NCBI GenBank assembly: GCA_018676675.1
Contig: JABHEG010000230.1
Location: forward strand, 1-62,889
Source: Lentisphaerota bacterium
Lineage (GTDB): Bacteria; Verrucomicrobiota; Lentisphaeria; Oligosphaerales; JABHEG01
Length of the DNA: 62,889 nt
Direction of reading: 5' to 3'
Each line of letters starts with the position of its first letter. The stretch's first letter is position 1. Shown one piece after another: positions 35,536 through 44,544 of the stretch. The position numbers were made by a program, and so were the translations under genes. The notes beneath the pieces were generated by a model. The model was not told the DNA's origin. It saw only the letters and a program-made list of their open reading frames with translations, and did no database searches.

Positions 35536-36258
35536 ATGGCAGAAGCATCACTGAGTGAGAAGGTCTATGATGAGCTATACCAGCGCCTCATCCGCAAGGT
35601 TCTTCAGCCCGGGGATCTGATTGACCGGCGGGCATTGGCGGAGGAACTCGGGGTGAGTGTGTCTCCGGTGGTCCACGCGATGACTCGGCTCCAGCATGAG
35701 GGGTTTCTGGAGATTCTCCCGCGCAAGATCAGCCGTGTGAGAGTGGTTCGGGAGGAGGATTTCCGGGCACAGATGCTGATCCGGAATGCGTTGGAGTGCC
35801 AGGCGGCGCGGATTTACTGCGGGGAACCGGTGCGTCGCAACGCCGCTGAGCTGACGGCATTGGCCAAACAGGTGGATTCGACGCGTGACGGGAAGCGCAT
35901 CAACTGGTCGGCGGAAATTGCCTTCCACCGTGCTTTGGTTGCCCTGGTCGAGAGTCCGGGTTTCGCTGCGGAGTTCGCCCGGGTGATGCGGCTGGGGCAT
36001 TTCGTTTTGGTGAGCACGTTCAGCGAGATCAATCCCTTCCCGATGGATCCATCAGGAACATGGCATGAAGGCCTGGTCCGGGACCTTCAGACCGATGACC
36101 CGGACACTGCGGAGACGGTCATCCGAGAGCATCTGCAGGCCGGTCGTGAGCGGTACTTGAGGACGACAGAGCGACCAACACGGACGGGCACGGACACGGA
36201 CCTGCACGGACGGACACGGACATCCCAGCACCCATCATTGACTGAGGAGATCTCGTAA
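35536..36258 (+). CDS. GntR-family (FCD) transcriptional regulator
   Basis: This 240-residue protein starts at ATG 35536. An ATG ten codons upstream lies inside the operator and is less likely to be used. The winged helix is SEKVYDELYQRLIRKVLQPGDLIDRRALAEELGVSVSPVVHAMTRL-like (residues 6-60). The FCD ligand domain has RNALECQAARIYCG, FHRALVALVES and HEGLVRDLQ. FCD members usually sense hexuronates or aldonates, which suits the aldolase and dehydratase encoded next. The last 25 residues, rich in Thr/Arg/Asp, come from a run of CACGGA repeats and look like a recent extension. Its stop overlaps the aldolase start (TAATG). Confidence 0.88.
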   Translation: MAEASLSEKVYDELYQRLIRKVLQPGDLIDRRALAEELGVSVSPVVHAMTRLQHEGFLEILPRKISRVRVVREEDFRAQMLIRNALECQAARIYCGEPVRRNAAELTALAKQVDSTRDGKRINWSAEIAFHRALVALVESPGFAAEFARVMRLGHFVLVSTFSEINPFPMDPSGTWHEGLVRDLQTDDPDTAETVIREHLQAGRERYLRTTERPTRTGTDTDLHGRTRTSQHPSLTEEIS

Positions 36259-36902
36259 TGGCACTCGATCGTGATCGTTTTGACGCCGACCTGGCCGACG
36301 TACCGGTAGTGGCGATCCTGCGTGGAGTCACACCGGAGACGATCCTGCCGGTGGGCCGGGCTCTTGCAGAAGGCGGAATCAGGTTCATTGAGGTGACCCT
36401 GAACTCGCCGGATGCGGCCACCAGCATCCGCCTTGCCGTCCAGGAACTGGCGTCTCGAGGCGTCCACATCGGGGCTGGGACGGTCCTCACCCCCAGTGAG
36501 GTGGCTGCGGTTGCCGGGGCAGGGGGCACCTACATCATCTCCCCCAACTTCAACGAGTCGGTTGTCCGGAAAACCAAGGAGCTCGGATTGGTGTCGATTC
36601 CAGGCTTCCTGACTCCCACCGAGGGCTTTGCTGCGGCTGCGGCGGGGGCGGACCTCCTCAAGTGCTTTCCCGCACGTGCGCTGGGGCCTGGATACATCAA
36701 AGACCTCAAGGCAGTCCTGCCAAACCCGATCGTGGCGGTGGGTGGCGTGAACACTGAGAATGTCGGCGATTACCTGAAGGTAGCTGTGGGCGTCGGGGTC
36801 GGATCGGCCCTCTACAAAGCTGACAAGACGATGGATGACATTCAGAAGGACACGGCGCAGTACCTGGCAGCAGTCGCGGCTGTCCAGGAGGCCGGTAAAT
36901 GA
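36258..36902 (+). CDS. 2-dehydro-3-deoxy-6-phosphogalactonate/gluconate aldolase
   Basis: The 214-residue protein is a class I KDPG/KDPGal aldolase that cleaves the 6-phospho-2-keto-3-deoxy acid to pyruvate and glyceraldehyde 3-phosphate. Schiff-base Lys135 lies in DLLKCFPA and the catalytic Glu45 in FIEVTLNS, with VPVVAILRG at the start and IVAVGGVNTEN near the end. Length is normal. Its ATG overlaps the regulator stop, and its own stop overlaps the dehydratase start (ATGA), so the three genes are translationally coupled. The galactonate version is suggested only by context. No 2-keto-3-deoxy sugar-acid kinase is present in the window. Confidence 0.88.
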   Translation: MALDRDRFDADLADVPVVAILRGVTPETILPVGRALAEGGIRFIEVTLNSPDAATSIRLAVQELASRGVHIGAGTVLTPSEVAAVAGAGGTYIISPNFNESVVRKTKELGLVSIPGFLTPTEGFAAAAAGADLLKCFPARALGPGYIKDLKAVLPNPIVAVGGVNTENVGDYLKVAVGVGVGSALYKADKTMDDIQKDTAQYLAAVAAVQEAGK

Positions 36903-38092
36903 ACATCGAGCGTATTGAGACGTTTTTGCTCAAGGCGGCCCTGACCGGTAATGATCGGTTCTATTCCTCGCAAGCCCCATTCGGGGACCGGAACAGCCTG
37001 GTTGTCAAGATCACCACGGATGATGGCCTGGTGGGCTGGGGAGAGAGCGGCGTGTCGATGCCTCTCGAACATGTTCAGACGTACATCCACGATATTCTCG
37101 CCCCCAGGCTCCTTGGGAAACCGGCCCTCGCCACCGAACCCCTCTGGCATGAGCTGTACGCGTTCTCACGGGATTTTGGGCGCAAGGCAACCCCGGTGGA
37201 TGCGTTGAGCGGCATCGATATCGCCCTTTGGGACATTCGGGGAAAGGAAGCTGGCAAGCCCGTCCATGCGCTCATGGGAGGAGCCTACCGGGACACCGTC
37301 CGGGCGTACGCGACCGGGCTCTACTACCGCGAAGAGGATCTGACCGATCCGAAGGGGGCAGCCAGCCGTGTCCGAGAGGAAGCAACGGCCTATCTGGAGG
37401 CGGGATTCTCGGCTATCAAGGGCAAGATCGGCCTGTTGACGGCCCGGGACGATATACGCCGCATGGAGGCGGCTCGCGACGCGGTTGGTGACGAGTTTAT
37501 GCTCATGACCGATGCCAATCATGCGTACAATCGACACACCGCCCGAACCGTCGGCAACGCATTGCACGAACTCGGGTATTGGTGGTTCGAGGAGCCCCTG
37601 GTACCCGAAGACATCGAGGGATGCGCTGCGCTACGCAGTGAGCTGGGAATCGCCATCGCCGGGGGAGAATGTGAATACACCCGCTATGGCATGATGGACC
37701 TGCTTCGCGCCGGGGCGGTGGATATTCTGCAGCCGGACATTTCAGCCTGTGGCGGACTCAGTGAAGGGCAGAAGATATTGGCCCTGGCCACCGCGTTTCA
37801 CACGCCGGTCTGCTGCCACGTCTGGGGCAGCGGCGTAGCGGCATCAGCCGCCCTCCAGCTGACCGCCGTCATACCTCCGACACCGCATACGGCCGCACCA
37901 CGGGCTGCCGAGAACGATCCCATCTTCGAGTATGACCGGACTCGGAACCCATTGCGGGATGACCTCGTGGTCGGGGGATTTCAGCTTGTGGACGAAACCC
38001 TCTCCATCCCCCAGGGCCCGGGCCTGGGGATCGAGATTGACACCGATGTTCTGGAGCAATTCACCCGGAAACGGGGCGAAAGCAAGAGATAA
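36899..38092 (+). CDS. mandelate-racemase-type sugar-acid dehydratase (enolase superfamily)
   Basis: The protein has 397 residues. The metal ligands are Asp205 (TDANHAY), Glu231/232 (FEEP) and Glu257 (GGECEY). The base Lys174 or Lys176 lies in IKGKIG, and Asp280-His307 form the His-Asp dyad with the same 27-residue spacing as in mandelate racemase. This places it in the mandelate racemase subgroup, many of which dehydrate aldonic acids to 2-keto-3-deoxy acids. Coupling to the aldolase indicates that it supplies the precursor of that reaction. The exact substrate (galactonate, fuconate-like or other) cannot be read from sequence. It is cytoplasmic. Confidence 0.85.
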   Translation: MNIERIETFLLKAALTGNDRFYSSQAPFGDRNSLVVKITTDDGLVGWGESGVSMPLEHVQTYIHDILAPRLLGKPALATEPLWHELYAFSRDFGRKATPVDALSGIDIALWDIRGKEAGKPVHALMGGAYRDTVRAYATGLYYREEDLTDPKGAASRVREEATAYLEAGFSAIKGKIGLLTARDDIRRMEAARDAVGDEFMLMTDANHAYNRHTARTVGNALHELGYWWFEEPLVPEDIEGCAALRSELGIAIAGGECEYTRYGMMDLLRAGAVDILQPDISACGGLSEGQKILALATAFHTPVCCHVWGSGVAASAALQLTAVIPPTPHTAAPRAAENDPIFEYDRTRNPLRDDLVVGGFQLVDETLSIPQGPGLGIEIDTDVLEQFTRKRGESKR

Positions 38093-38107
38093 TCAGGAGA
38101 GAGCCAG

Positions 38108-40072
38108 ATGACTACACCCGAGATCTTCTCGCCCCACCGCAAGCTCACCCCCGTACCCATGGCAGCCGCCCGTTGGACGGACGGATTCTGGGCCGAACGC
38201 TTCACGCTCTGCCGCGAGACCGTCATCCCCAGGATGAAGGAAGCGCTCGAACACCCCGACAACTCGGCCTGTCTGTCCAACTTTCGCATCGGCGCCGGTC
38301 TCGAGGAAGGCGCCCACCGGGGCACGAACTGGAGCGATGGTGACTGCTACAAGTGGCTTGAGACCGTAGCCCACGTCTACGCCCTCACCGAAGACCCGGA
38401 GCTGGACCGTGAGATGGACCACTGGATCGACCTCATCGGCAAGACGCAGGAAGAGGATGGCTACATCTCAACTCAGACGCAGCTCAACGCCGACAAGGAA
38501 CGCTGGGGCAAACGCCAGTACCATGAGCTCTACAACATGGGACATCTGCTGACCGCAGCGTGTGTGCACAAGAAAGCCACGGGGAAAGACACTTTCGTGG
38601 CGATCGCGGTGAAGCTGGCTGACTATCTCTACGGGCTCTTTGGCCCGCGCCCCGTGGGGCTGGCCCACTTCGGTTGGAACCCCTCGAACATCATGGGCCT
38701 GGTGGATCTCTACCGAACGACTGCGGACAGACGCTACCTGGAGCTGGCCGGCATTTTCGTGGACATGCGTGGGAGCCAACCAACGGGCTGGGCCGGAGGC
38801 GGCGATGCCGGAGCCTGGGGGGATGGCGGGCCGACGGGGGATCAGAATCAGGATCGAGTGCCTCTCCGCAAAGAGACGGAGGCAGTCGGTCATGCGGTAA
38901 CGGCGACCTACCTCTGGTGCGGAGCCGCCGATGTTATTGCCGAGACCGGCGACGACGAGCTCCTCGCAGCCCTCGATCGGATCTGGCGCGACATGGTCGA
39001 GACGAAGATGTACATCACCGGCGCGGTCGGCCCTTACCACCATGGTATCTCGCCTCGCCGGGATCCAGTGCATGAAGCGTTCGGCCGTGTCTACGAGCTT
39101 CCCAACGCCACAGCCTACAACGAAACCTGCGCCAACATCGGTAACGGCATGTGGAACAAGCGCATGTTCGAGCTGACCGGCGATGCGAAATACGCGGACC
39201 TCATGGAGTTGGTCCTCTTCAACAGTGCACTGTCGACCATGGATATCGATGGCGAACGTTTCTGCTACACGAATCCGTTGGCCCAGAGCGAGTGGACGCC
39301 CGTGCTCAGCCAGGATGCCCCGAACCGCTGGTCCGAATTCCACTGCTACTGTTGCCCGCCCCAGGTCGCCCGCACCCTCGCCAAGACACATGAGTGGGCT
39401 TACAGCGTCTCCGAAAAGGCGGTCTGGGTAAATCTGTTCGGAAGCAGCGCGCTTGAGACCGACGTTCCGGGAATCGGACCCGTGAAGCTGACTCAGCAGA
39501 CGGACTACCCCTGGGACGGGACGGTGACAATCACGGTGGAAGACGCCCCGTCTGCGGAGTTCGCACTTCAGATACGGATTCCCGGCTGGGCTGGCTCGGC
39601 AACACTGATCGTCAACGGCGAGGCAGCAGACGCTGCCAGCCGGCCGGGGACCTACGCTGCGGTGAAGCGAAACTGGTCTGCGGGTGATGCCGTGACATTG
39701 GTGCTGCCGATGCGGCCTCGCCTGATGATGGCGCACCCCGAAGTGGAGGAATCGCACAACCAGGTCGCCGTGATGTACGGCCCGATGGTCTACTGTCTCG
39801 AAGCACCGGATTTGCCGGAAGGCGTGCCGGTCCACGAGGCGCACATCCCGCGCGACATCGAACTGACGGCGACCTTCATGCCGGAGCTTCTCGGCGGAAT
39901 CACTGTGCTGGAAGGCACAGCCTGTCGACGCCGCAACCCCGACTGGACCGGTAAGCTCTATGCGGAACTCCCGAAGGAAGACTGCGAGTGCGTGCCGATT
40001 CGCCTGATCCCCAACTACGCCTGGCTGAACCGGGGGCAACACGACATGCGGATCTGGCTGCCGTTGGCGTAG
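38108..40072 (+). CDS. GH127-type (DUF1680) beta-L-arabinofuranosidase-like hydrolase
   Basis: The protein has 654 residues and no signal peptide. The zinc site of the family is intact: Glu339 and Cys341 in YNETCANIG, and Cys415-Cys416 in HCYCCPPQ. The probable acid/base Glu323 lies in VHEAFG. These positions are almost those of bifidobacterial HypBA1. The N-terminal alpha/alpha toroid is followed by beta-sandwich domains (FALQIRIPGWAGSATLIVNG). The substrate could be beta-L-arabinofuranose or another sugar, since DUF1680 proteins vary. It starts 15 bases after the dehydratase stop and continues the operon. Confidence 0.85.
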   Translation: MTTPEIFSPHRKLTPVPMAAARWTDGFWAERFTLCRETVIPRMKEALEHPDNSACLSNFRIGAGLEEGAHRGTNWSDGDCYKWLETVAHVYALTEDPELDREMDHWIDLIGKTQEEDGYISTQTQLNADKERWGKRQYHELYNMGHLLTAACVHKKATGKDTFVAIAVKLADYLYGLFGPRPVGLAHFGWNPSNIMGLVDLYRTTADRRYLELAGIFVDMRGSQPTGWAGGGDAGAWGDGGPTGDQNQDRVPLRKETEAVGHAVTATYLWCGAADVIAETGDDELLAALDRIWRDMVETKMYITGAVGPYHHGISPRRDPVHEAFGRVYELPNATAYNETCANIGNGMWNKRMFELTGDAKYADLMELVLFNSALSTMDIDGERFCYTNPLAQSEWTPVLSQDAPNRWSEFHCYCCPPQVARTLAKTHEWAYSVSEKAVWVNLFGSSALETDVPGIGPVKLTQQTDYPWDGTVTITVEDAPSAEFALQIRIPGWAGSATLIVNGEAADAASRPGTYAAVKRNWSAGDAVTLVLPMRPRLMMAHPEVEESHNQVAVMYGPMVYCLEAPDLPEGVPVHEAHIPRDIELTATFMPELLGGITVLEGTACRRRNPDWTGKLYAELPKEDCECVPIRLIPNYAWLNRGQHDMRIWLPLA

Positions 40073-40207
40073 GGCGGTGCCCGGGAACTCGGTGCATGCC
40101 CGAGGGGCGCTGTGCCGCTGGAGCAGATATCCGAGAGGCATGCACAGTGGGGCCATCGCGCCGCTCCGCAACGCAACCAACACACAGCTGAAAAGGGTGT
40201 AGTGAAC

Positions 40208-41659
40208 ATGAAGACGATTGTGTCATTCCTACTGGCCATTCTGACCACTGGCACGGCTGCAGCGGCCGCTGACAACCCGAACGTCCTCTTCGTCGCCATT
40301 GACGACCTCAACGACTGGGTTGGCTGTTTTGGGGGAAATCCGCAGGTCAAAACGCCGAACCTCGACACGTTCAATGCCGAGGGCGGAATGATCATGATGG
40401 ACGCACACACGGCCGCCACGGTGTGTTGCCCGTCGCGGTCTGCCCTCCTGACGGGCGTGCATGCGCACAGGACCGGCGTCTACGGCAACCGGAACAATCT
40501 GAAAAAGGCCCCCAAGGCCAAGGACCTGGTGACGTTGCCGGAGTACTTCAGCAAGCATGGGTACCACTCACTGTCGATGGGGAAGATCTTCCACCGACAC
40601 CCAGCTCCCGGAGACAAGGGCTCGAAGAAGTCCGATGCCGGCCAGTGGGCCTTTGATGAATACGTTCGGACTCGGGGATTCACGGGACCTATCGGTAAGG
40701 AACGGCCGGTTTGCGGGTTGGCAGCTTTCCCCGGCGACAAGTCCTACCATTCCAAGGGATTCGACTGGGGGCCGACGAAGGGCAACGACGAAACCAAGAT
40801 GCTGGACTACCACACGGCCAGCTGGGCTGCAGAACAGCTCAAAACGAGGAACTTCGACAAGCCCTTCTTCATGGCAATAGGCATCAGCAAGCCGCATCTG
40901 CCCTGGTACGTGCCGCAGAAGTACTTCGACATGTACCCCCTGGATGAGGTCCAGCTGCCGAAGACGTTGGTCAATGATCTTGACGACATCCTGGACAAGA
41001 AAGGTCGTCCTGTCTACAAGCCCCACACGACGTGGCGCAGGCTGGAAAAAGCGGGGCGGCACAAAGAGGCCGTGCAAGCCTACCTCGCCACCATCACGTT
41101 CGTCGATGACTGCGTTGGTGTCTTGCTCGACGGCTTGGCTCAGAGCAGGTACGCCGACAACACCATCGTCATGCTCTGGGGTGACCATGGCTGGTTCCTG
41201 GGCGAGAAGCAGCGGTACGGCAAGACCAAGCTCTGGCAGGAATCTTGCCGCGTGCCCATGATGGTCAAAGTCCCGGGGGTAACGCCAGGGAGCAAGCAGT
41301 GCATGGGAGTCGTCAACCTGATCGATATGTACCCAACGCTGATCGAGCTGTGCGGGCTTCCGGAGAACCCCGTCCTCGACGGGCGGAGTTTTGCCAAGCT
41401 GCTGCACAACCCCGACATGGTGTGGGCCCATCCTACGCTTACCAATGGTTGTTTCCCCGGATTCTACCGCATCTACGACGGCCGCTACGGCTACATCAGC
41501 TACCGACAGAAGGGCGCTGAGGAACTCTACGACCACCACCAGGATTCGCTGGAGTGGACGAATTTGGCCCGTAATCCGGAATACAGCGGAATCAAGACGC
41601 GTCTGAGTGCCCTCGTCCCCAACGTCGAGGAGCCTGTGGCCCCGTCCAACCAACAATGA
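40208..41659 (+). CDS. secreted Cys-type sulfatase
   Basis: The 483-residue protein has a signal peptide (MKTIVSFLLAILTTGTAAAAA) and NPNVLFVAIDDLND, the metal-binding start of iduronate-2-sulfatase-like enzymes. VCCPSRSALLTG contains the C-x-P-S-R motif; Cys73 would be converted to formylglycine. LWGDHGWFLGE is the second metal segment. It removes sulfate esters from extracellular or periplasmic glycan. The start at 40208 is chosen for the signal peptide. Its stop overlaps the next ATG by four bases. It is the only one of the four sulfatases here with an obvious export signal. Confidence 0.9.
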   Translation: MKTIVSFLLAILTTGTAAAAADNPNVLFVAIDDLNDWVGCFGGNPQVKTPNLDTFNAEGGMIMMDAHTAATVCCPSRSALLTGVHAHRTGVYGNRNNLKKAPKAKDLVTLPEYFSKHGYHSLSMGKIFHRHPAPGDKGSKKSDAGQWAFDEYVRTRGFTGPIGKERPVCGLAAFPGDKSYHSKGFDWGPTKGNDETKMLDYHTASWAAEQLKTRNFDKPFFMAIGISKPHLPWYVPQKYFDMYPLDEVQLPKTLVNDLDDILDKKGRPVYKPHTTWRRLEKAGRHKEAVQAYLATITFVDDCVGVLLDGLAQSRYADNTIVMLWGDHGWFLGEKQRYGKTKLWQESCRVPMMVKVPGVTPGSKQCMGVVNLIDMYPTLIELCGLPENPVLDGRSFAKLLHNPDMVWAHPTLTNGCFPGFYRIYDGRYGYISYRQKGAEELYDHHQDSLEWTNLARNPEYSGIKTRLSALVPNVEEPVAPSNQQ

Positions 41660-44508
41660 ACATCAAACGAAACAGAGCATTTCGCCTCGGGGTTGTGGGC
41701 GCTGTCATCTATCTGGCCGCCGCCACGTTCGCGTTCGCTGCCGTGCCGACACTGCGGGATGTGGGCTCTTCGGAGCAGTGGCGCTCCGAACCGGGCGTAT
41801 GGAAATGGGAGGGCAGTGCGGTGACCGGCCGAAGCCTCAAACCGTCTTACGCAACGGCTCGAGACCGGACCGTGTCCCGATCCGTTGTGGTCGAGACCCA
41901 AATCAAGCCCACGGCTATCGTGGGCGAGAAGTGGAAAGGGTTTGGCGTGGCGGCTTACTGCGATGCCCGCAATTTCTGGTTCCTCTCCCTGGGCGAGACA
42001 CCCAGCACGAAGAAGCCCGTGACACACTATGCTTCACTCACCGAGATGCGGGGCGGCAAGTGGCACGCGCAGAAGTCACTCGAGGAGGTGGTCTTCGAGG
42101 GGACGGGCCAATGGGAGCTGGGCCAGTCTTACCGCTTCCGACTCGTGCTGACGCCGGAACGTGTCGAGGGGACGATCCGTGACCGCGCCGGGAACCTGCT
42201 TCTGCACCGTACCTTTCTTCTCGGCGACGAAGGCGTGTGTGTCGGCAGACCGGCGCTTCGTGTGGATGGGGTCGAGGCCGCCTTCACAGGGCTGCGTGCG
42301 GGGCTGGGTGAACCGGCCCCGGGATTAGCGGACATCGCCTATCCACGGTTCCGCGGTGTTCCCGCGATGGCCGGCGTCGAAGCCCGTGCGACAGGTTGCT
42401 TCCGCGTCGAGGAAGCCGACGGACGCTGGTGGGTGATCGACCCCAAGGGCAAGGCGACATTGGGATTGGCTGTCGATCATGTCAAGTACTCCGGTCCCTG
42501 GTGTGCCAGCCTGGGGACGTTCGAGTACAAGGACAACAACGAGGCCAAGTACGCGTCTCGCACGGAGTGGGAGAAGCAGACGATCGAACGTCTGAGGAAT
42601 TGGGGGTTCAACCTAGTCCCCATCGGCGGTGATCATTCACTTCGACACCGTGGGCTGGCCCACGGCATCTATCTGACCATGGGGTACCGATTCGCCTCCC
42701 TGGGCGACAGCCACGACATCACGCCGTATCGTGGGCGCCCGGGCTCGGTCTTCCCCAATGTCTTCCATCCCGATTTTCCAGCCTGGCTGGACTACTACGC
42801 CGAGGAAGCCTGCGCGCCTCTGGCCGGGGATCCCTGGCTGTTCGGCTACTTCCTCGACAACGAACTCGCCTGGGGCGGCAGGAAGCACGGCATCTGGCAC
42901 GGCATGTTCGACGCCATGCTACTCAAGTCTGCCGACCACACCGGGAAGATTGCTCTTCGCGACTACCTGCGTGACGAGTACGGCACCGTGACCAAGCTCA
43001 ACCGCGCCTGGGGCACAGACGTCACGTCCTGGGACGACGTCCTTTCCCGCACGACCCTCGGCGGCAATGACAGATCCGAAGTGCTGCGCATCAAAGAGGC
43101 CTTCCTCGATAAAGCTGCCGAGCTTTACTTCCGCCTAACGTCCGCGGCCATCCGTCGCCACGACCCCAACCACATGGTCATCGGTTGCCGCTTTGCCGGC
43201 GGGATCGCCAACGAGGGCATGTGGCGCTCCTGCGGCAAGCACTGCGACATCGTGACGTTCAACTACTACGGCTCGGTCAACCTGGACAGCAACAGCGCAC
43301 GCAGCGATTCTCACGACAACATGAGCACACCTTTGACCGATGTGTTCACCCGTTTCTATCAGCAGTGCGGGCGGCCGCTCTTCAACTCCGAATGGGCTTT
43401 CTGCGCCCTGGATGCCGGTCTCCCCTCGACCAGAGGAGCCGGCCAACGCTTCCGAACGCAGACGGAACGGGCCGCGGCAGTAGAGACGTATCTCACCACC
43501 ATGCTGCGCATGCCTTTCATGGTGGGTTCGGCCGTCTTCAAACACATTGATCAGCCCGCCCTCGGTGTCCGCCCGGAGTTTCCCGAAGACAGCAACTACG
43601 GTCTGGTCAATGTCAACGACGAGCCTTACAAAGACGTGACCGAAGCCTTCAGACGCGTGCACTCCCGGGCCGGTGAACTTCACACGATGGGCCCGGTGGA
43701 GGCAAAGCCCGAACCCCATGGCGGCTTTCCCGGGGAGTGGGTGCTGCGCGATGTGTCAGCTGACCGCACCCCCGAACTGCCCCTCCGTTTCGAGCGCCGG
43801 GGCAGGGGATTCCTCGCCTCCAATGGCCGCATGCGCATAGAATCAGCCGCCGGAACGGGAGCGTTGACAGACAAGCTATACCTCGATGACCTTGAACTAG
43901 GCCACTACAACGCCATGATCCGGGTCGTGTCTGAGGAACGGCAGTGGCGCGGTGCCGACCAGCTCGAACGTGTACGTATGCAGGCCGGAACGAATGGCAT
44001 GGAACTCGAACTTGTCGGCTCATGGGGGAAAGCCGGGGGGGATTTTCCGGACGTTCAGCCATTCGAGATCTGTCATCTTGTGACGCTGTTCCCCGGGAAG
44101 CCGTGGGGCGTGGCCCGCCTGGGTTGGGTGCGCAACCTCTCGGATGATCCGCTGCGGCTCCATTCCGTCTATTTCCGGGCTCCCTCCGCCATCGGAGGAG
44201 ACAAGGCGGACGATGTGCCGACCGAGCCTCCCAAGGCTCCGCGGCTCTGGAAGGGGAATGTGGGCGCCGCCTGGCTTGACCCAAAGGGCGTCTTTTTCGG
44301 GATGGTCGGCCCGGCTGACGGACGAATCAACACCCGGTTCCGAATTGACAAGAAAGGCGTGCAGCATGCCAATGCCATCGCAAACTGCAATGTGACTATT
44401 CTCCCGGATGAGACCTGGCGGCCCGAGCGCCCTGTCTGGGTGGTCATCGCGGCAGGGAAGGGCGGCTTGGCTGAGTGGGAGATGCTGTCACGTACGGTGT
44501 CGCGGTAA
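41656..44508 (+). CDS. secreted GH50-like clan GH-A glycosidase
   Basis: The 950-residue protein has a signal peptide (GVVGAVIYLAAATFAFA). Residues about 30-215 are a LamG/DUF1080-like sandwich (YRFRLVLTPERVEGTIRD). The TIM barrel carries the acid/base Glu403 in GYFLDNELAWGG and the nucleophile Glu579 in FNSEWAF, resembling GH50 beta-agarases and related enzymes. The C-terminal 250 residues form a further beta-rich domain. Overlap with the sulfatase stop shows coupled expression, so desulfation and chain cleavage may act on the same galactan-type substrate. The GH50 assignment is by motif context only; GH2/GH42 relatives remain possible. Confidence 0.7.
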   Translation: MNIKRNRAFRLGVVGAVIYLAAATFAFAAVPTLRDVGSSEQWRSEPGVWKWEGSAVTGRSLKPSYATARDRTVSRSVVVETQIKPTAIVGEKWKGFGVAAYCDARNFWFLSLGETPSTKKPVTHYASLTEMRGGKWHAQKSLEEVVFEGTGQWELGQSYRFRLVLTPERVEGTIRDRAGNLLLHRTFLLGDEGVCVGRPALRVDGVEAAFTGLRAGLGEPAPGLADIAYPRFRGVPAMAGVEARATGCFRVEEADGRWWVIDPKGKATLGLAVDHVKYSGPWCASLGTFEYKDNNEAKYASRTEWEKQTIERLRNWGFNLVPIGGDHSLRHRGLAHGIYLTMGYRFASLGDSHDITPYRGRPGSVFPNVFHPDFPAWLDYYAEEACAPLAGDPWLFGYFLDNELAWGGRKHGIWHGMFDAMLLKSADHTGKIALRDYLRDEYGTVTKLNRAWGTDVTSWDDVLSRTTLGGNDRSEVLRIKEAFLDKAAELYFRLTSAAIRRHDPNHMVIGCRFAGGIANEGMWRSCGKHCDIVTFNYYGSVNLDSNSARSDSHDNMSTPLTDVFTRFYQQCGRPLFNSEWAFCALDAGLPSTRGAGQRFRTQTERAAAVETYLTTMLRMPFMVGSAVFKHIDQPALGVRPEFPEDSNYGLVNVNDEPYKDVTEAFRRVHSRAGELHTMGPVEAKPEPHGGFPGEWVLRDVSADRTPELPLRFERRGRGFLASNGRMRIESAAGTGALTDKLYLDDLELGHYNAMIRVVSEERQWRGADQLERVRMQAGTNGMELELVGSWGKAGGDFPDVQPFEICHLVTLFPGKPWGVARLGWVRNLSDDPLRLHSVYFRAPSAIGGDKADDVPTEPPKAPRLWKGNVGAAWLDPKGVFFGMVGPADGRINTRFRIDKKGVQHANAIANCNVTILPDETWRPERPVWVVIAAGKGGLAEWEMLSRTVSR

Positions 44509-44544
44509 CGGGCCGATGCCCGCGAGGATCAAGGACGCAGACCT

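Noticed and set aside
40568..41656. 362-codon antisense frame in the secreted sulfatase gene
   Set aside because: It lies opposite a clear sulfatase with intact motifs and has no features of its own.
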